Below, piece after piece: positions 1-8,610 of a stretch of DNA of 64,000 nt (position 1 is the first letter of the stretch; each line of letters opens with the position of its first letter). The DNA comes from Streptomyces sp. NBC_00691 (GTDB lineage: Bacteria; Actinomycetota; Actinomycetes; Streptomycetales; Streptomycetaceae), in assembly GCF_036226665.1 (NCBI RefSeq), contig NZ_CP109007.1:4504501-4568500 (forward strand). The letters are read 5' to 3'. The translations under genes were made by a program, and so were the position numbers. A model generated the notes under the pieces. That model did no database searches. It was not told the DNA's origin and was given only the letters and a program-made list of their open reading frames with translations.

Positions 1-2402
1 AGGCCGCCGAGGCCGAGGCGAACCTGAAGATCGCCAAGGAGGCCCAGGCCACCGCGGAGAGGGAGGAGCAGGAGGCCAAGCAGGCCGCCGCGACGGCGCA
101 GGCCGAGCGCGCCGAGGCCGAGATGGAGCGGGCCGTCGCCGCCGCCGAGCGGGCGACCGCCGAGGCGGAGCGGGACAAGGCCTCTGCGGCTGAGGCCCGT
201 GCCCTGGAGGAGCAGGGCAAGGCGAGTACCGCCCGCGCCACCGCGGACGGCGCCGGCGCCACCGCGTCGACCAGGCGTGCCGACGCGGAGGAGGCGGAGG
301 CGCAGGCCAGGCTGGCCCGCGACCGGGCCGTCACCGCGGAGCGGGCCAAGAAGGCCGCGGACGCGAGGGCGGCAGCCACGGAGGCGGCCGCTCAGGCCGC
401 CGCGGGCACCGAAGCCGCGACCGAGACCCGGGAAGCGGCGAACGAGGCCCGTGCGGCTGCGGACGAGGCGACGACCGCCGCGACCAACGCGCGTGCGGCG
501 GCGAACGCGGCGACCACCGCCGCGACCAACTCCCGTGCGGCGGCGACCCGTGCGCAGGGGGCCGCCCAGCGGTCCAGGGCCTCGGCGGACAACGCCTGGG
601 CCGCGTACATGACCGCCGCCGGTTCGGCCGCGGCCGCCCACGCGGCGGCAGCCGAGGCGATCGACGCCTCGGAGGCGGCGGCGCGCAACGCGAAGCAGGC
701 CGAGGAGGACTCCAAGAAGGCGTCCGCCGCGGCGGCCCTCGCGAAGAAGGAGGCCGCGGCGGCCCACGTCGAGGCGGTCAAGACCGCCCAGTGGGCGGCC
801 AAGACGGCCGGGTACGCGTACGCCGTCGCGACGGCGGCGGGCGCGGCGCGGGACACCGCGACGCAGGCCGTCAAGCCGGCCAACGAGGCCATCGCCATCG
901 GCACTCCCTACCAGGAGACCGACGCGTCGGCGGCGTTCGCGGTCCTCACCGGTCAGAGCGCGCTGACCCTCTCGGAGCAGCAGGCGAAGGCCGCCGAGGC
1001 GAACGCGGCCCTGGCCGCGTCCTACTCGGCCGAGGCCCAGCGTCTCGCGGCGCAGGCGGCGGCCGACGACAAGCTGGCCGCCGAGGCGGCAGCGGCGGCG
1101 GCCAAGGACGCGGAGCGCGCGGCCAAGGCGTCCAAGCGGGCGCAGACCGCGGCCGCGGAGGCGGAGAAGGCGGCGAAGGCCGCCGACGCCGCCGCCAAGC
1201 GGGCCGACGGCTACGCCATGCAGGCGGGTACGGACGCGGTCCAGGCCTCGTTCGCCGCCGGCGCGGCGGAGGCCGACGCGTTCGCGGCCGACAGTGCCGC
1301 GACCGAGGCCGAACGGGATGCCTCCAGCGCCCGTGCGGCGGCGACCACGGCGGAGAACGACGCGGCGAGCGCCCGCTCCACGGCCACCCGGGCCGAGAGC
1401 GACGCGGACGCGGCCGAGACCGCCGCGTCGAACGCGGACTCGCTCGCGAAGGAGGCCGACGAGGCCGCCAAGCGGGCCGAGGAGGAGGAGCGCCAGCGGC
1501 TGATCGCCGAGCGCGCCGCGCAGGTCGACGCGGGGTCCGTCTTCGACGGGCCGCAGCTCACGCAGGACGACGAGGCACTGCTGCTCGCGACGTGCGGTCA
1601 GACGTGCGTCGACGAGTACAGGGCCGCGCGGGACCTGGCGGCGGGGGACATCATCGAGTGGGTCAAGGCCAACGGTGGCGCGATCCTGCTCGAACTGTTC
1701 GGCCTCGCCAACATCAAGGAGTGTCTGTCCACCTGGGACTTCGAGGCCTGCATGTGGGCCCTCCTCGACGTGGCGGCGAATCTCGTCCCCGTCCTGAAGA
1801 TCCCCGCGGTGGCGAAGGCGCTGTACCGGATCGGCAGGGCGGTCGACAAGTTCTTCGACGCGTCGAAGGCCGCCAAGCGGCTGGTCGAGAAGTACCAGGA
1901 CATGCTGGCGCGGCTGAAGAAGGTCGCGCCGTCCTGCCCGGTGCCTCCGAAGTCGTCCGCGTCGGGGGTGTCGTACGCGACGTACACGACGTACGCCTCG
2001 TCCTCCTCCGTGCGGCAGGCTTCCTTCACCGCCCGGGCGGCCGCCGCCCCCAACTTCGGCAACTGGTCGATCCCCGGGCTGTGCATGGAGGTGGTGCTCA
2101 ACGACTGGTTCTACGACGACGTCCGCGACTACCACTTCGAGGGGGGCAGCCAGGTCGATTCGGGCAAGGGAATCTGGAAGGCCTCGACGGGCAACGACGT
2201 GCTCAAGAAGGTCTTCCACATGGCCGAGACGAAGTGTGCCCGCGGCGACTGGCGCCAGGGTACGGCTCCGGACTACCGGGTCTGCTCGTTCGACCCCGGA
2301 CTCGGGATCATCGGCAAGAAGAAGCCGAACGGCGAGGAGACCAATCTGGTGGAGGTCGTCATTTCCATCTACGGCGACTCGATCACCATGTACCCGAAGT
2401 AG
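1..2402 (+). CDS. C-terminal part of a giant Ala-rich coiled-coil protein with a toxin-like end (5' truncated by window)
   Basis: The frame is open from the first base, so the true start lies outside the window. About 500 residues (to about position 1530) are low-complexity Ala/Glu/Lys/Arg heptad-like repeats, as in the long filamentous stalks of actinobacterial polymorphic toxins. A Cys-containing helical segment follows (about 1590-1925, with CGQTC and a hydrophobic stretch LVPVLKIPAVAKALY) resembling pre-toxin regions. A Ser/Thr-rich linker leads to a compact globular end (about 2040-2402) finishing in a beta strand that reads GDSITMYPK, similar to the last strand of EndoU/BECR-fold RNase toxins. 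The toxin assignment is inference; catalytic residues cannot be fixed by eye. No immunity-like gene follows: a strong terminator and a convergent lipoprotein gene come next. Confidence 0.6.
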   Translation, partial: AAEAEANLKIAKEAQATAEREEQEAKQAAATAQAERAEAEMERAVAAAERATAEAERDKASAAEARALEEQGKASTARATADGAGATASTRRADAEEAEAQARLARDRAVTAERAKKAADARAAATEAAAQAAAGTEAATETREAANEARAAADEATTAATNARAAANAATTAATNSRAAATRAQGAAQRSRASADNAWAAYMTAAGSAAAAHAAAAEAIDASEAAARNAKQAEEDSKKASAAAALAKKEAAAAHVEAVKTAQWAAKTAGYAYAVATAAGAARDTATQAVKPANEAIAIGTPYQETDASAAFAVLTGQSALTLSEQQAKAAEANAALAASYSAEAQRLAAQAAADDKLAAEAAAAAAKDAERAAKASKRAQTAAAEAEKAAKAADAAAKRADGYAMQAGTDAVQASFAAGAAEADAFAADSAATEAERDASSARAAATTAENDAASARSTATRAESDADAAETAASNADSLAKEADEAAKRAEEEERQRLIAERAAQVDAGSVFDGPQLTQDDEALLLATCGQTCVDEYRAARDLAAGDIIEWVKANGGAILLELFGLANIKECLSTWDFEACMWALLDVAANLVPVLKIPAVAKALYRIGRAVDKFFDASKAAKRLVEKYQDMLARLKKVAPSCPVPPKSSASGVSYATYTTYASSSSVRQASFTARAAAAPNFGNWSIPGLCMEVVLNDWFYDDVRDYHFEGGSQVDSGKGIWKASTGNDVLKKVFHMAETKCARGDWRQGTAPDYRVCSFDPGLGIIGKKKPNGEETNLVEVVISIYGDSITMYPK

Positions 2403-2431
2403 TCCGACCGGATTGCTGAAACCGCTCCACT

Positions 2432-2478
2432 GAACAGAAACGCCCGACCGGGTAATTCCCGGCCGGGCGTTTCTGTTC
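2432..2478. terminator. Strong bidirectional intrinsic terminator
   Basis: Two arms of about 20 bases (2432-2452 and 2458-2478) pair almost perfectly around the loop TAATT. The stem core is AACGCCCG with CGGGCGTT. It lies between two convergent genes, and A/T runs inside both arms give a short U tract in either direction. Confidence 0.8.
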
Positions 2479-2529
2479 GGTGGGGATGCTCGGTGTGCAC
2501 GGGGGTCTTCGTGTACACGGGCGCGGGGC

Positions 2530-3267
2530 TCAGCCCAGCTGGGCCACCTGGGCCTTGACGATGCCCTCCGGCATTGCGCTGTTCTTCGGGGTCAGCATGT
2601 TCACGCCGTAGAAGACCGCGACCGCACCGTCCTTCCGGACCACGGTGTAGGTCATGGTGACGTTCTGCTTGCCGACGACATTGGTGATGCGGTAGCCGAG
2701 GGACTCGTCGCCCGTGGTGGGGGCTTTCACCGTCTCGACCGACGTGTAGGTCAGGCCGAGGGTCTTGAAGCCGCCGGGGCATTCCTTGACGGAGGTCCGC
2801 AGGTCCGCCATGACCTTCTCCGCGTTCTTCACCGAGTGGGAGGCCAGCCACATCGAGCCGACGGTGGCGTTCTTCGCCTCGGCGGGTTCGAGCGAGCGGT
2901 GTTCCACAGCGACCGCGGGGACCTGGGTGAAGCCGCCGGCCAGGCTCGCGAGCGGCTGGCACTCGGCCTTGTCGGCCTTCATGCTGCGGCCGGCCTCGAC
3001 GTCGGCCTCGGCGACCTTCTTGATCTCGAAGCCGTTGCTCGTGCCGGAGAGTGTCGCCTTCTCCAGGGTCCGCGGGGCCATGGCGCCGATGCGCTCGGCC
3101 TCTGCGGCCGCCTTGTCATCGGCGCTCGGGGCGCCGGGGGTGCTCTTCGCGCTCGCGCTCGCCTTTGCCTTCCCGTCGCCTGAATCCGCCGATTCCCCGC
3201 TGCACGCGGATATCGCGAGGAGGGCCGGCAGCGCGGCGGCGATCGGAAGGGCCCTTCGCAGTTTCAT
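2530..3267 (-). CDS. Predicted secreted lipoprotein, function unknown
   Basis: A 245-residue product with a typical lipoprotein signal: basic start MKLRRAL, hydrophobic core, and lipobox LLAISAC at about residues 16-22, followed by a Ser/Ala/Lys/Asp-rich linker of about 35 residues. The folded part (about 70-245) has two cysteines far apart (ECQP and ECPG) that could form a disulfide. I recognise no catalytic motif; the size and layout fit small actinobacterial lipoproteins of unknown role. The start at 3267 was preferred over an in-frame ATG five codons upstream because GGAAAG lies at the right spacing before it. It is a single gene, convergent with the toxin-like gene. Confidence 0.7.
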   Translation of the reverse strand: MKLRRALPIAAALPALLAISACSGESADSGDGKAKASASAKSTPGAPSADDKAAAEAERIGAMAPRTLEKATLSGTSNGFEIKKVAEADVEAGRSMKADKAECQPLASLAGGFTQVPAVAVEHRSLEPAEAKNATVGSMWLASHSVKNAEKVMADLRTSVKECPGGFKTLGLTYTSVETVKAPTTGDESLGYRITNVVGKQNVTMTYTVVRKDGAVAVFYGVNMLTPKNSAMPEGIVKAQVAQLG

Positions 3268-3369
3268 GTGCTTTCCTGGCATCTCTCGCGGGTGAAGACA
3301 AACGAAAATGATCTTACCGGCGGCAGAAGTCGTTCCTCGTCACATTTTGGCGTCGGCTCGTGAGCGCGC

Positions 3370-4071
3370 TCACCCCGTACCGGACATGTCCGTCAATTCA
3401 GCGAGTTCGCGTTCCAGGTTCTCCCGCGCCCTCTCCTCCCACACCGCCGCCCCATAAGGCGTACGGAAAAGGCGGGGCAGTCCGAGGAGTTGGCGGAGGA
3501 CCGTCGCGCGGCCCGTGCGGAAGGCGTCTTCGGGGACGAAGCCGTACTCCTCGCGGACCGCGGCCGCATACCCCGCGTAGGTATCGGGGTCGGTCGCCAG
3601 GATCGCGAGGTCCGCGTCGCAGAGGGTCTCGCCGTTCAGGTCCCCGGGGGCCGGGTCGTGAGTGACCGTCAGGCGGACCAGGCGGGCGACCTCGGCGACC
3701 TCGTGCGGGGTGAGTCCGGCCTCGGTGAGTGCCTTCTCGGCGAGGACGGCCGAGCGTTCCTCGTTCTCGGAGCGGTCGGGCCGGTAGACCGCGTCGTGGA
3801 ACCAGGCGGCGAGCCGTACGAGCTCCAACTCCCCTCCCTCGCCGCCCTGGTCGGCCAGTTCGTCGATGCGGGTGAGGACCGCCCGGAGGTGGTCGACCGT
3901 GTGGTAGCGGCGCTGCGGCTCGGCCCAGCGGGTCAGCAGGTTGCGGCCGTACGGGGTGGGGTCGGGGCCCTCGCGGCCGGCGCGGGCGGCGCGCAGGGTG
4001 GCGTTCCAGCGCTGGAGGAGCGCGGGGTCCGGGGCTGCGGTGTGGTCGTGCTGCTCTTCCTCGGCGGTCAT
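3370..4071 (-). CDS. HD-domain metal-dependent phosphohydrolase-like protein
   Basis: The 233-residue protein carries the HD-fold signature in order: RYHTVDHL (His and metal-facing residues), then AAWFHDAVY (His-Asp pair), then THDP and CDADLAILA. This matches the predicted metal-dependent HD phosphohydrolases common in Streptomyces, most with unknown substrates, perhaps nucleotides. The N-terminus is acidic and His-rich (EEEQHDH). It is transcribed away from the MFS gene at 4259; the gap of about 190 bases contains two copper-type operators, so shared control cannot be excluded. Confidence 0.8.
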   Translation of the reverse strand: MTAEEEQHDHTAAPDPALLQRWNATLRAARAGREGPDPTPYGRNLLTRWAEPQRRYHTVDHLRAVLTRIDELADQGGEGGELELVRLAAWFHDAVYRPDRSENEERSAVLAEKALTEAGLTPHEVAEVARLVRLTVTHDPAPGDLNGETLCDADLAILATDPDTYAGYAAAVREEYGFVPEDAFRTGRATVLRQLLGLPRLFRTPYGAAVWEERARENLERELAELTDMSGTG

Positions 4072-4150
4072 GGGGGCATTCTGCCCGGCGGGCGGGCCGG
4101 AAGGCTCGCTTCACCCGCGTCCCCGGTAGCGCTTTCATCTCACCCTTACA

Positions 4151-4201
4151 TACCCCCCATGGGTATGCTACGGTGCTGCGCACAGGTACCCCCTAGGGGT
4201 A
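4151..4201. promoter_or_regulatory. Two CsoR-type palindromes in front of the MFS gene
   Basis: TACCCCCCATGGGTA (4151-4165) and TACCCCCTAGGGGTA (4187-4201) are 15-base palindromes 36 bases apart, start to start. They share the TACCC(C)...GGG(G)TA pattern with boxes found around copZ, csoR and the blaI-like gene of this window (51261-51275, 54537-54551, 54618-54632). This is the form of actinobacterial CsoR operators. A TATGCT hexamer at 4164-4169 overlaps the first box and could be a -10. The sequence identity is seen directly; control by the CsoR encoded at 51492-51773 is inference. Confidence 0.65.
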
Positions 4202-4258
4202 TGCCCCGAGTCCCGGTCGGGATCGCTCGGGGGCCGCTGCGAGTGAAGGGTCAGGGCA

Positions 4259-5695
4259 ATGTCAACCGTCAATCCCCGGCGCTGGTGGGCACTTGTCGTG
4301 CTCGCCGCCGCACAGTTCATGGTCATCATGGACACGTCGATCATCGGGGTCGCGCTCCCCGAGATGCAGAAGGACCTGGGCTTCTCGCAGAGCGAGCTCC
4401 AGTGGATCTTCAACGCCTACGTGATCGTCTTCGGCGGCCTCCTGCTCCTCGGCGGACGCCTCTCCGACCTCGTCGGAGCCCGCAAGATCTTCGTCGCCGG
4501 CTGGGCCGTCATGATCGCCGGTTCGGTCCTGGCCGCCGCCGCCCAGACCGCCTGGGTCGAGATCGCGGGCCGCGCCGTCCAGGGTGTCGGCGGTGCGCTC
4601 ATCGCGCCCTCCGCCATGACCCTGCTGATGATCCTCTTCATGCACGACCCGAAGGAGCTCGGCAAGGCGATGGCGCTCTACGGTGCCGCCGCCCCGGCCG
4701 GAGGCACCGCGGGCGTCTTCCTCGGCGGCGTCTTCACCGAGTGGATGAGCTGGCAGTGGGTCTTCATCATCTACATCCCGATCGGCCTCGCGACCCTCGC
4801 CGCCACCAGGCTCCTTCCGAACGTCGAGTCCCGCCGCGGCTCCGTCGACATCCTCGGCGCCGTCGCCGTCACCGCCGGTCTCGCGCTCGCCGTCTTCGCC
4901 GTCGTCCGCGCCCCCGAGGTCGGCTGGGGCTCCACCGGGACGATCCTCCAGCTGGTCGGTGCCGCCGCCCTCCTGGTTCTCTTCTTCGTGATCCAGAAGA
5001 GCATCAGCGAGCCGCTCATGCCGCTCAGTGTCTGGCGGGTCCCGCGCCTCGGCTCCGCCAACCTGGCCATGACGCTGCTCGGCGCCGCCTGGATCCCGAT
5101 GTGGTACTTCCTCAACCTGTACCTCCAGCAGGTGCTGGGCTTCGGTGCCTTCGAGTCCGGTGCCGCCCTGCTCCCGATGACCGTGCTCCTCATGATCTTC
5201 ATGACGGCCATCACGGCCCGGCTCATGATGAAGGTCGGCGCCAAGCCGCTCATCGCCGGAGGTCTGCTGGTCCTCGCGGCCGGTCTGGTCTGGCTCGCCG
5301 CCGTCCCGCCCACCGGCTCCTTCCTCGTCGACGTCCTCCCGGCCTCGCTGGTCGCCGCGCTCGGCATGTCCCTCGCCTACATCCCGACGATGATGACCGC
5401 CATGTCCGGCGCTCCGCAGGAGCAGGCCGGTCTCGCCTCCGGCATCGTCAACACCACCTACAACGTCGGCTCCGCGCTCGGTCTCGCCGCGCTGACCGCC
5501 GTCGCCATGTCCCAGGGCGCCGACCAGCTCGGCAACCTGCCGAAGCTGACGGACGGCTTCTCGTCCGCCTTCATCGGCGCCGCGATCATCGCCGCCGTCG
5601 GCGGTGTGATCACCCTCCTCGTCATGAAGAGCGACAAGGCGGTCGCGGCCGAGGCCGCCGCCCCCGCGCCGCAGGGCGAGAAGGTCTCCGCCTGA
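4259..5695 (+). CDS. MFS drug/metabolite exporter, 14-TM EmrB/QacA-type (DHA2)
   Basis: The 478-residue membrane protein has evenly spaced hydrophobic segments consistent with the 14-helix DHA2 family. It starts with the family-typical RWWALVVLAAAQFMVIMDTSI and has the motif-A-like GGRLSDLVGARK after helix 2 and motif-C-like APAGGTAGVFLGGVF in helix 5. Proton-driven export is the family role. Two CsoR-like palindromes precede it, which would make expression copper-responsive. It is monocistronic, closed by a terminator at 5709-5748. It sits next to the biosynthetic region and could alternatively export that cluster's product; the operators favour a metal-stress role. Confidence 0.85.
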   Translation: MSTVNPRRWWALVVLAAAQFMVIMDTSIIGVALPEMQKDLGFSQSELQWIFNAYVIVFGGLLLLGGRLSDLVGARKIFVAGWAVMIAGSVLAAAAQTAWVEIAGRAVQGVGGALIAPSAMTLLMILFMHDPKELGKAMALYGAAAPAGGTAGVFLGGVFTEWMSWQWVFIIYIPIGLATLAATRLLPNVESRRGSVDILGAVAVTAGLALAVFAVVRAPEVGWGSTGTILQLVGAAALLVLFFVIQKSISEPLMPLSVWRVPRLGSANLAMTLLGAAWIPMWYFLNLYLQQVLGFGAFESGAALLPMTVLLMIFMTAITARLMMKVGAKPLIAGGLLVLAAGLVWLAAVPPTGSFLVDVLPASLVAALGMSLAYIPTMMTAMSGAPQEQAGLASGIVNTTYNVGSALGLAALTAVAMSQGADQLGNLPKLTDGFSSAFIGAAIIAAVGGVITLLVMKSDKAVAAEAAAPAPQGEKVSA

Positions 5696-5708
5696 TCCCC
5701 GCCCCGAA

Positions 5709-5748
5709 GGGGCCGCCCGATGTCCGCCCCCGGACGTCGGGCGGCCCC
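5709..5748 (+). terminator. Intrinsic terminator after the MFS gene
   Basis: An 18-base stem (5709-5726 with 5731-5748, one G-U pair) closes a CCCC loop and is followed by TTTCC. It separates the MFS gene from the PLP-enzyme gene, so the latter probably has its own promoter in 5750-5790. Confidence 0.85.
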
Positions 5749-5792
5749 TTTCCGTATCCCGTCTCCCGTACAGCATCCGGAAAGGGACTTCC

Positions 5793-7010
5793 GTGGAACT
5801 CAGCACCCGCGCCGTCCATGTCGTCAACGAGCCGCTCCCGTCGGGCAGTCGGCCGCTCTCCGTGCCCCTCGTGCAGTCCTCCGCCTTCGCCTTCGAGTCC
5901 GCCGCCGACCTCGCCGACGCCATGGCGGGACCCGACGGGGCGTACGTCTACAGCCGCCGCGGCAACCCGACCGTACGGGCCCTGGAGCAGACCCTCGCCG
6001 GCCTCGAGGGCGGCGCCGGGGCCCTCGCCTTCGCCTCGGGCATGGGCGCCCTCAGCGGGGTCCTGCTCGCCCTGCTGCGGCCCGGTGACCGGGTGGTGGC
6101 CCAGCGCTGCCTGTACGGCGGGACCCATGCCGTCCTCGCCGACCTGGCCGAGCGGTACGGGATCGAGGTCGTGCGGATATCCGGCGAGGATCCGGCCGAG
6201 TTCGAGGCCGCCGCTGTGCACCCCGCCACCCGGCTGCTCGTCCTGGAGACCATCGCCAACCCCACGGGCCAGGTCCCCGACCTTCCGGGGCTGCTCTCCG
6301 TCGCCCGCGCGCTCGGGGTGACCGGCGTCGTCGACAACTCGCTCGCCTCGCCCGTGCTGTGCCGCCCCCTGGAGCACGGCGCCGACATCGTGGTGCACTC
6401 CACCACCAAGTACCTCTCCGGGCACTCGGACGTCCTCGGGGGCGCCGCCGTCTTCGCCGACGACGGGCTGCGCCGCCGGATCTGGCCCCGCACGGTCGAA
6501 CTCGGCGCCTGCGCGGACCCGTTCGCCGCCTGGCTGACCCTGCGCGGGATCCCCACCCTGCCGCTGCGGATGCGCGAGCACTGCGCCGGCGCCGCCGCCC
6601 TCGCCGAGCGGCTCGCCGCCCACCCCGGCGTCACGGCCGTCCACTACCCAGGGCTGCCCGGCCACCCCTCGTACGAACGCGCCCGGAAGGTTCTCTCCGC
6701 GGGCGGGGGGCTGCTCGCCTTCGAGCTCGCGGGGGGCCGGGAGGCCGGCCGGGCCTTCATCGAGCGGGTGCGGGTGGCCCGGCTCGCGCTCTCCCTCGGC
6801 GGCGTGGAGACCCTCGTGACCCATCCGGCGTCCACGTCCCACCGGGAGCTCGACGCGGCCGCCCTGGAGGCCGCGGGGATAGCCCCGGGGCTCGTACGGA
6901 TGTCGGTCGGCATCGAGGACGTCGAGGACCTGTGGGCCGACATCGAGCAGGCCCTCGGCCGGACGGCCGGCCGGAGCGACACTCCGGCGCCCGAACAACC
7001 CCTCGGATAG
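5793..7010 (+). CDS. Cys/Met-metabolism PLP enzyme (cystathionine gamma-synthase/lyase family)
   Basis: The 405-residue fold-type I enzyme has the family landmarks: YSRRGNPT near the N-terminus, the cofactor-stacking Tyr in CLYGGTH, ETIANPTG, VVDNSLASP with the Asp that pairs with the pyridine N, and STTKYLSGHSD carrying the Schiff-base Lys. Members catalyse transsulfuration or gamma-elimination on cystathionine, homocysteine or methionine; the exact reaction cannot be read here. The GTG start has GGAAAGGGA upstream. Its position beside a SAM/homocysteine recycling cassette suggests a link to homocysteine handling, but a terminator upstream and the promoter at 7035 downstream keep it a separate unit. 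Confidence 0.85.
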   Translation: MELSTRAVHVVNEPLPSGSRPLSVPLVQSSAFAFESAADLADAMAGPDGAYVYSRRGNPTVRALEQTLAGLEGGAGALAFASGMGALSGVLLALLRPGDRVVAQRCLYGGTHAVLADLAERYGIEVVRISGEDPAEFEAAAVHPATRLLVLETIANPTGQVPDLPGLLSVARALGVTGVVDNSLASPVLCRPLEHGADIVVHSTTKYLSGHSDVLGGAAVFADDGLRRRIWPRTVELGACADPFAAWLTLRGIPTLPLRMREHCAGAAALAERLAAHPGVTAVHYPGLPGHPSYERARKVLSAGGGLLAFELAGGREAGRAFIERVRVARLALSLGGVETLVTHPASTSHRELDAAALEAAGIAPGLVRMSVGIEDVEDLWADIEQALGRTAGRSDTPAPEQPLG

Positions 7011-7034
7011 CACCTCTTGAGGGCTTCTTTTGGG

Positions 7035-7064
7035 TTGACAAAATAAATGACTGATTCGTAGATT
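7035..7064 (+). promoter_or_regulatory. Sigma70-like promoter at the head of the biosynthetic operon
   Basis: TTGACA (7035-7040), an 18-base AT-rich spacer, then TAGATT (7059-7064). The segment is one of the few AT-rich stretches in this half of the window. Transcription would begin near 7071, about 40 bases before the MaoC-like gene. Confidence 0.65.
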
Positions 7065-7110
7065 GGTGGGTGCCAGGGAAAGACCACTCCTAGGTCAAGG
7101 GGGGCGCACG

Positions 7111-7650
7111 ATGCGCTACTTCGAGGACTTCCGGCCCGGCGACGTCCATGAGCTGGGCGCCGTCACCGTCACGGCGGAGGAGGTGCTGGAGTTCGGCAGG
7201 CGCTTCGATCCGCAGCCCTTCCACACGGACCCCGAGCGCGCGGAGCAGTCGCAGTTCCGCGGACTGATCGCGAGCGGATTCCACACCCAGGCGATGTTCA
7301 TGCGCCGCTACGTCGACGGACTGCTCGCCTACAGCGCCTGTATGGGCTCGCCCGGCATCGACGAGGTCCGCTACCTGCGGCCCGTCCGCCCGGGCGACGT
7401 CCTCGCCGCGCGCGTCGAGATCCTCGGCTCCACCCCGTCGCCGTTCAATCCCGCCACCGGCACCGTCAAGCCGCGGTGCACCCTGGTGGCCTCCGACGGG
7501 ACGGCCGTGTTCAGCATGATCCTGCACAGCATCTTCCGCCGGCGCCCCGCCGACTCCGAGGCCGACCATCTGTCGTCGATGCCCGCGGCCGAGGACCCCG
7601 TCGCCTGTGCGCGACCGGCCAAGACCTGTGTCCCGGTCATGAGCGCCTGA
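7111..7650 (+). CDS. MaoC-like hotdog-fold dehydratase/thioesterase-type protein
   Basis: The 179-residue protein has one hotdog domain (residues 1-150) with the hydratase-type signature FDPQPFHTD, whose Asp and His are the expected catalytic pair of R-specific enoyl hydratases, then GLIASGFHTQ and the RYLRPVRPGD strand. The family hydrates or dehydrates acyl thioesters, usually on CoA or a carrier protein. A tail of about 30 residues (CARPAKTCVPVMSA) carries two Cys and is not part of the domain. The ATG has a run of G's (AAGGGGGGC) as ribosome site. It is the first gene behind the 7035 promoter; a carrier-bound acyl or aminoacyl intermediate could be the substrate. Confidence 0.8.
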   Translation: MRYFEDFRPGDVHELGAVTVTAEEVLEFGRRFDPQPFHTDPERAEQSQFRGLIASGFHTQAMFMRRYVDGLLAYSACMGSPGIDEVRYLRPVRPGDVLAARVEILGSTPSPFNPATGTVKPRCTLVASDGTAVFSMILHSIFRRRPADSEADHLSSMPAAEDPVACARPAKTCVPVMSA

Positions 7651-7761
7651 CGAACCGTCCTTCGTCGGGCGCCTGAACACGGCCGTCCGTACCACCGGTC
7701 CGTCCGTACGCACGGACCGCCCGAAGCCCCGTACATCCACCGAAGTGAAGGGGGACCTCCT

Positions 7762-8610
7762 GTGGAGGCCGTATCCCGCACCGCCCAGTGGACCGCCGCC
7801 GCGCGCGCCCTGGAGACCGAGCGCGAGGACCGGCTGTTCGCCGATCCCTACGCGCGCACCGTCGCCGACCAGATCGGCTTCGAACTGCTCGAGCGCTACG
7901 CGGGCGGCGGCACCGTGCCGTTCCTCGCCATCCGCACCACCTACCTCGACCGCGCCATCGTGCGGGCCGTGGAGGAGCGGGGCATCCGCCAGGTCGTCTT
8001 CCTCGCCGCCGGCATGGACACCCGTTTCTTCCGGCTGCCCTGGCCCGACGGCGTCACCGTCTACGAGCTCGACCGCCCGGCCCTCCTGGAGGCCAAGGCC
8101 GAGATGCTCGCGAAGGAGCCGAAGCCGGCCGGCCGTGACCGGATCACCGTCCCCGTGGACCTCACCCAGGACTGGACCGGCCCCCTCAAGGAGGCGGGCT
8201 GGAAGAGCGAGGAGCCCGTCCTGTGGGTGGTGGAAGGACTGCTGTTCTTCCTGCCGGAGCAGGCCGTACGGACCCTCATATCGACGCTCTCCGCGCACGC
8301 CGCCCCCGGCTCCGTGCTGCTCGGCGACGTCATCTCCAAGGCCGCCCTGGAGAACCCGCTCGCCCGCGGCTTCATGAAGGCCCTGGACGAGGACGGCAAC
8401 CCCTGGCTCTTCGGGACCGAGGAGCCCGAGGCGCTGCTCGCCGACTGCGGCTGGGACGTACGCGAGGTCAGGCAGCCCGGTGAGGACGGCGCCGACTTCG
8501 GGCGCTGGCCCTACCCGGTGCCGGCCCGCTCGGTCCCTCGCGTCCCCCGGTCCTTCCTGTTCACCTGCGACCTGCCGGGCGCGAACGGCTACGAGGAGGC
8601 GGCCGCGTGA
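7762..8610 (+). CDS. SAM-dependent methyltransferase, LCMT/TIGR00027-like family
   Basis: The GTG-started 282-residue protein opens with VSRTAQWTAAARALE, then DPYARTVADQIG and the glycine-poor SAM loop VVFLAAGMDTRFFRLPWP, followed by VYELDRP (acidic residue for the SAM ribose) and WVVEGLLFFLPE. These features define the leucine carboxyl methyltransferase-like family found in many actinomycete pathways as O-methyltransferases. The start is preceded by AAGGGGGACC. It overlaps the next methyltransferase by GTGA, so the two are translationally coupled and probably act in one pathway. The acceptor is unknown. Confidence 0.85.
   Translation: MEAVSRTAQWTAAARALETEREDRLFADPYARTVADQIGFELLERYAGGGTVPFLAIRTTYLDRAIVRAVEERGIRQVVFLAAGMDTRFFRLPWPDGVTVYELDRPALLEAKAEMLAKEPKPAGRDRITVPVDLTQDWTGPLKEAGWKSEEPVLWVVEGLLFFLPEQAVRTLISTLSAHAAPGSVLLGDVISKAALENPLARGFMKALDEDGNPWLFGTEEPEALLADCGWDVREVRQPGEDGADFGRWPYPVPARSVPRVPRSFLFTCDLPGANGYEEAAA

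Noticed and set aside
5622..7013. Minus-strand frame of over 460 codons opposite the PLP-enzyme gene
   Set aside because: It is a consequence of high GC third positions in the sense gene; its composition is repetitive Gly/Glu/Arg and it has no ribosome site. Similar long antisense frames opposite metH, asnB-like and copA were rejected for the same reason.
7696..7719. Eight-base inverted repeat CGGTCCGT/ACGGACCG before the first methyltransferase
   Set aside because: Short arms with an equally long loop and no U tract; such repeats are expected by chance in this GC-rich DNA.
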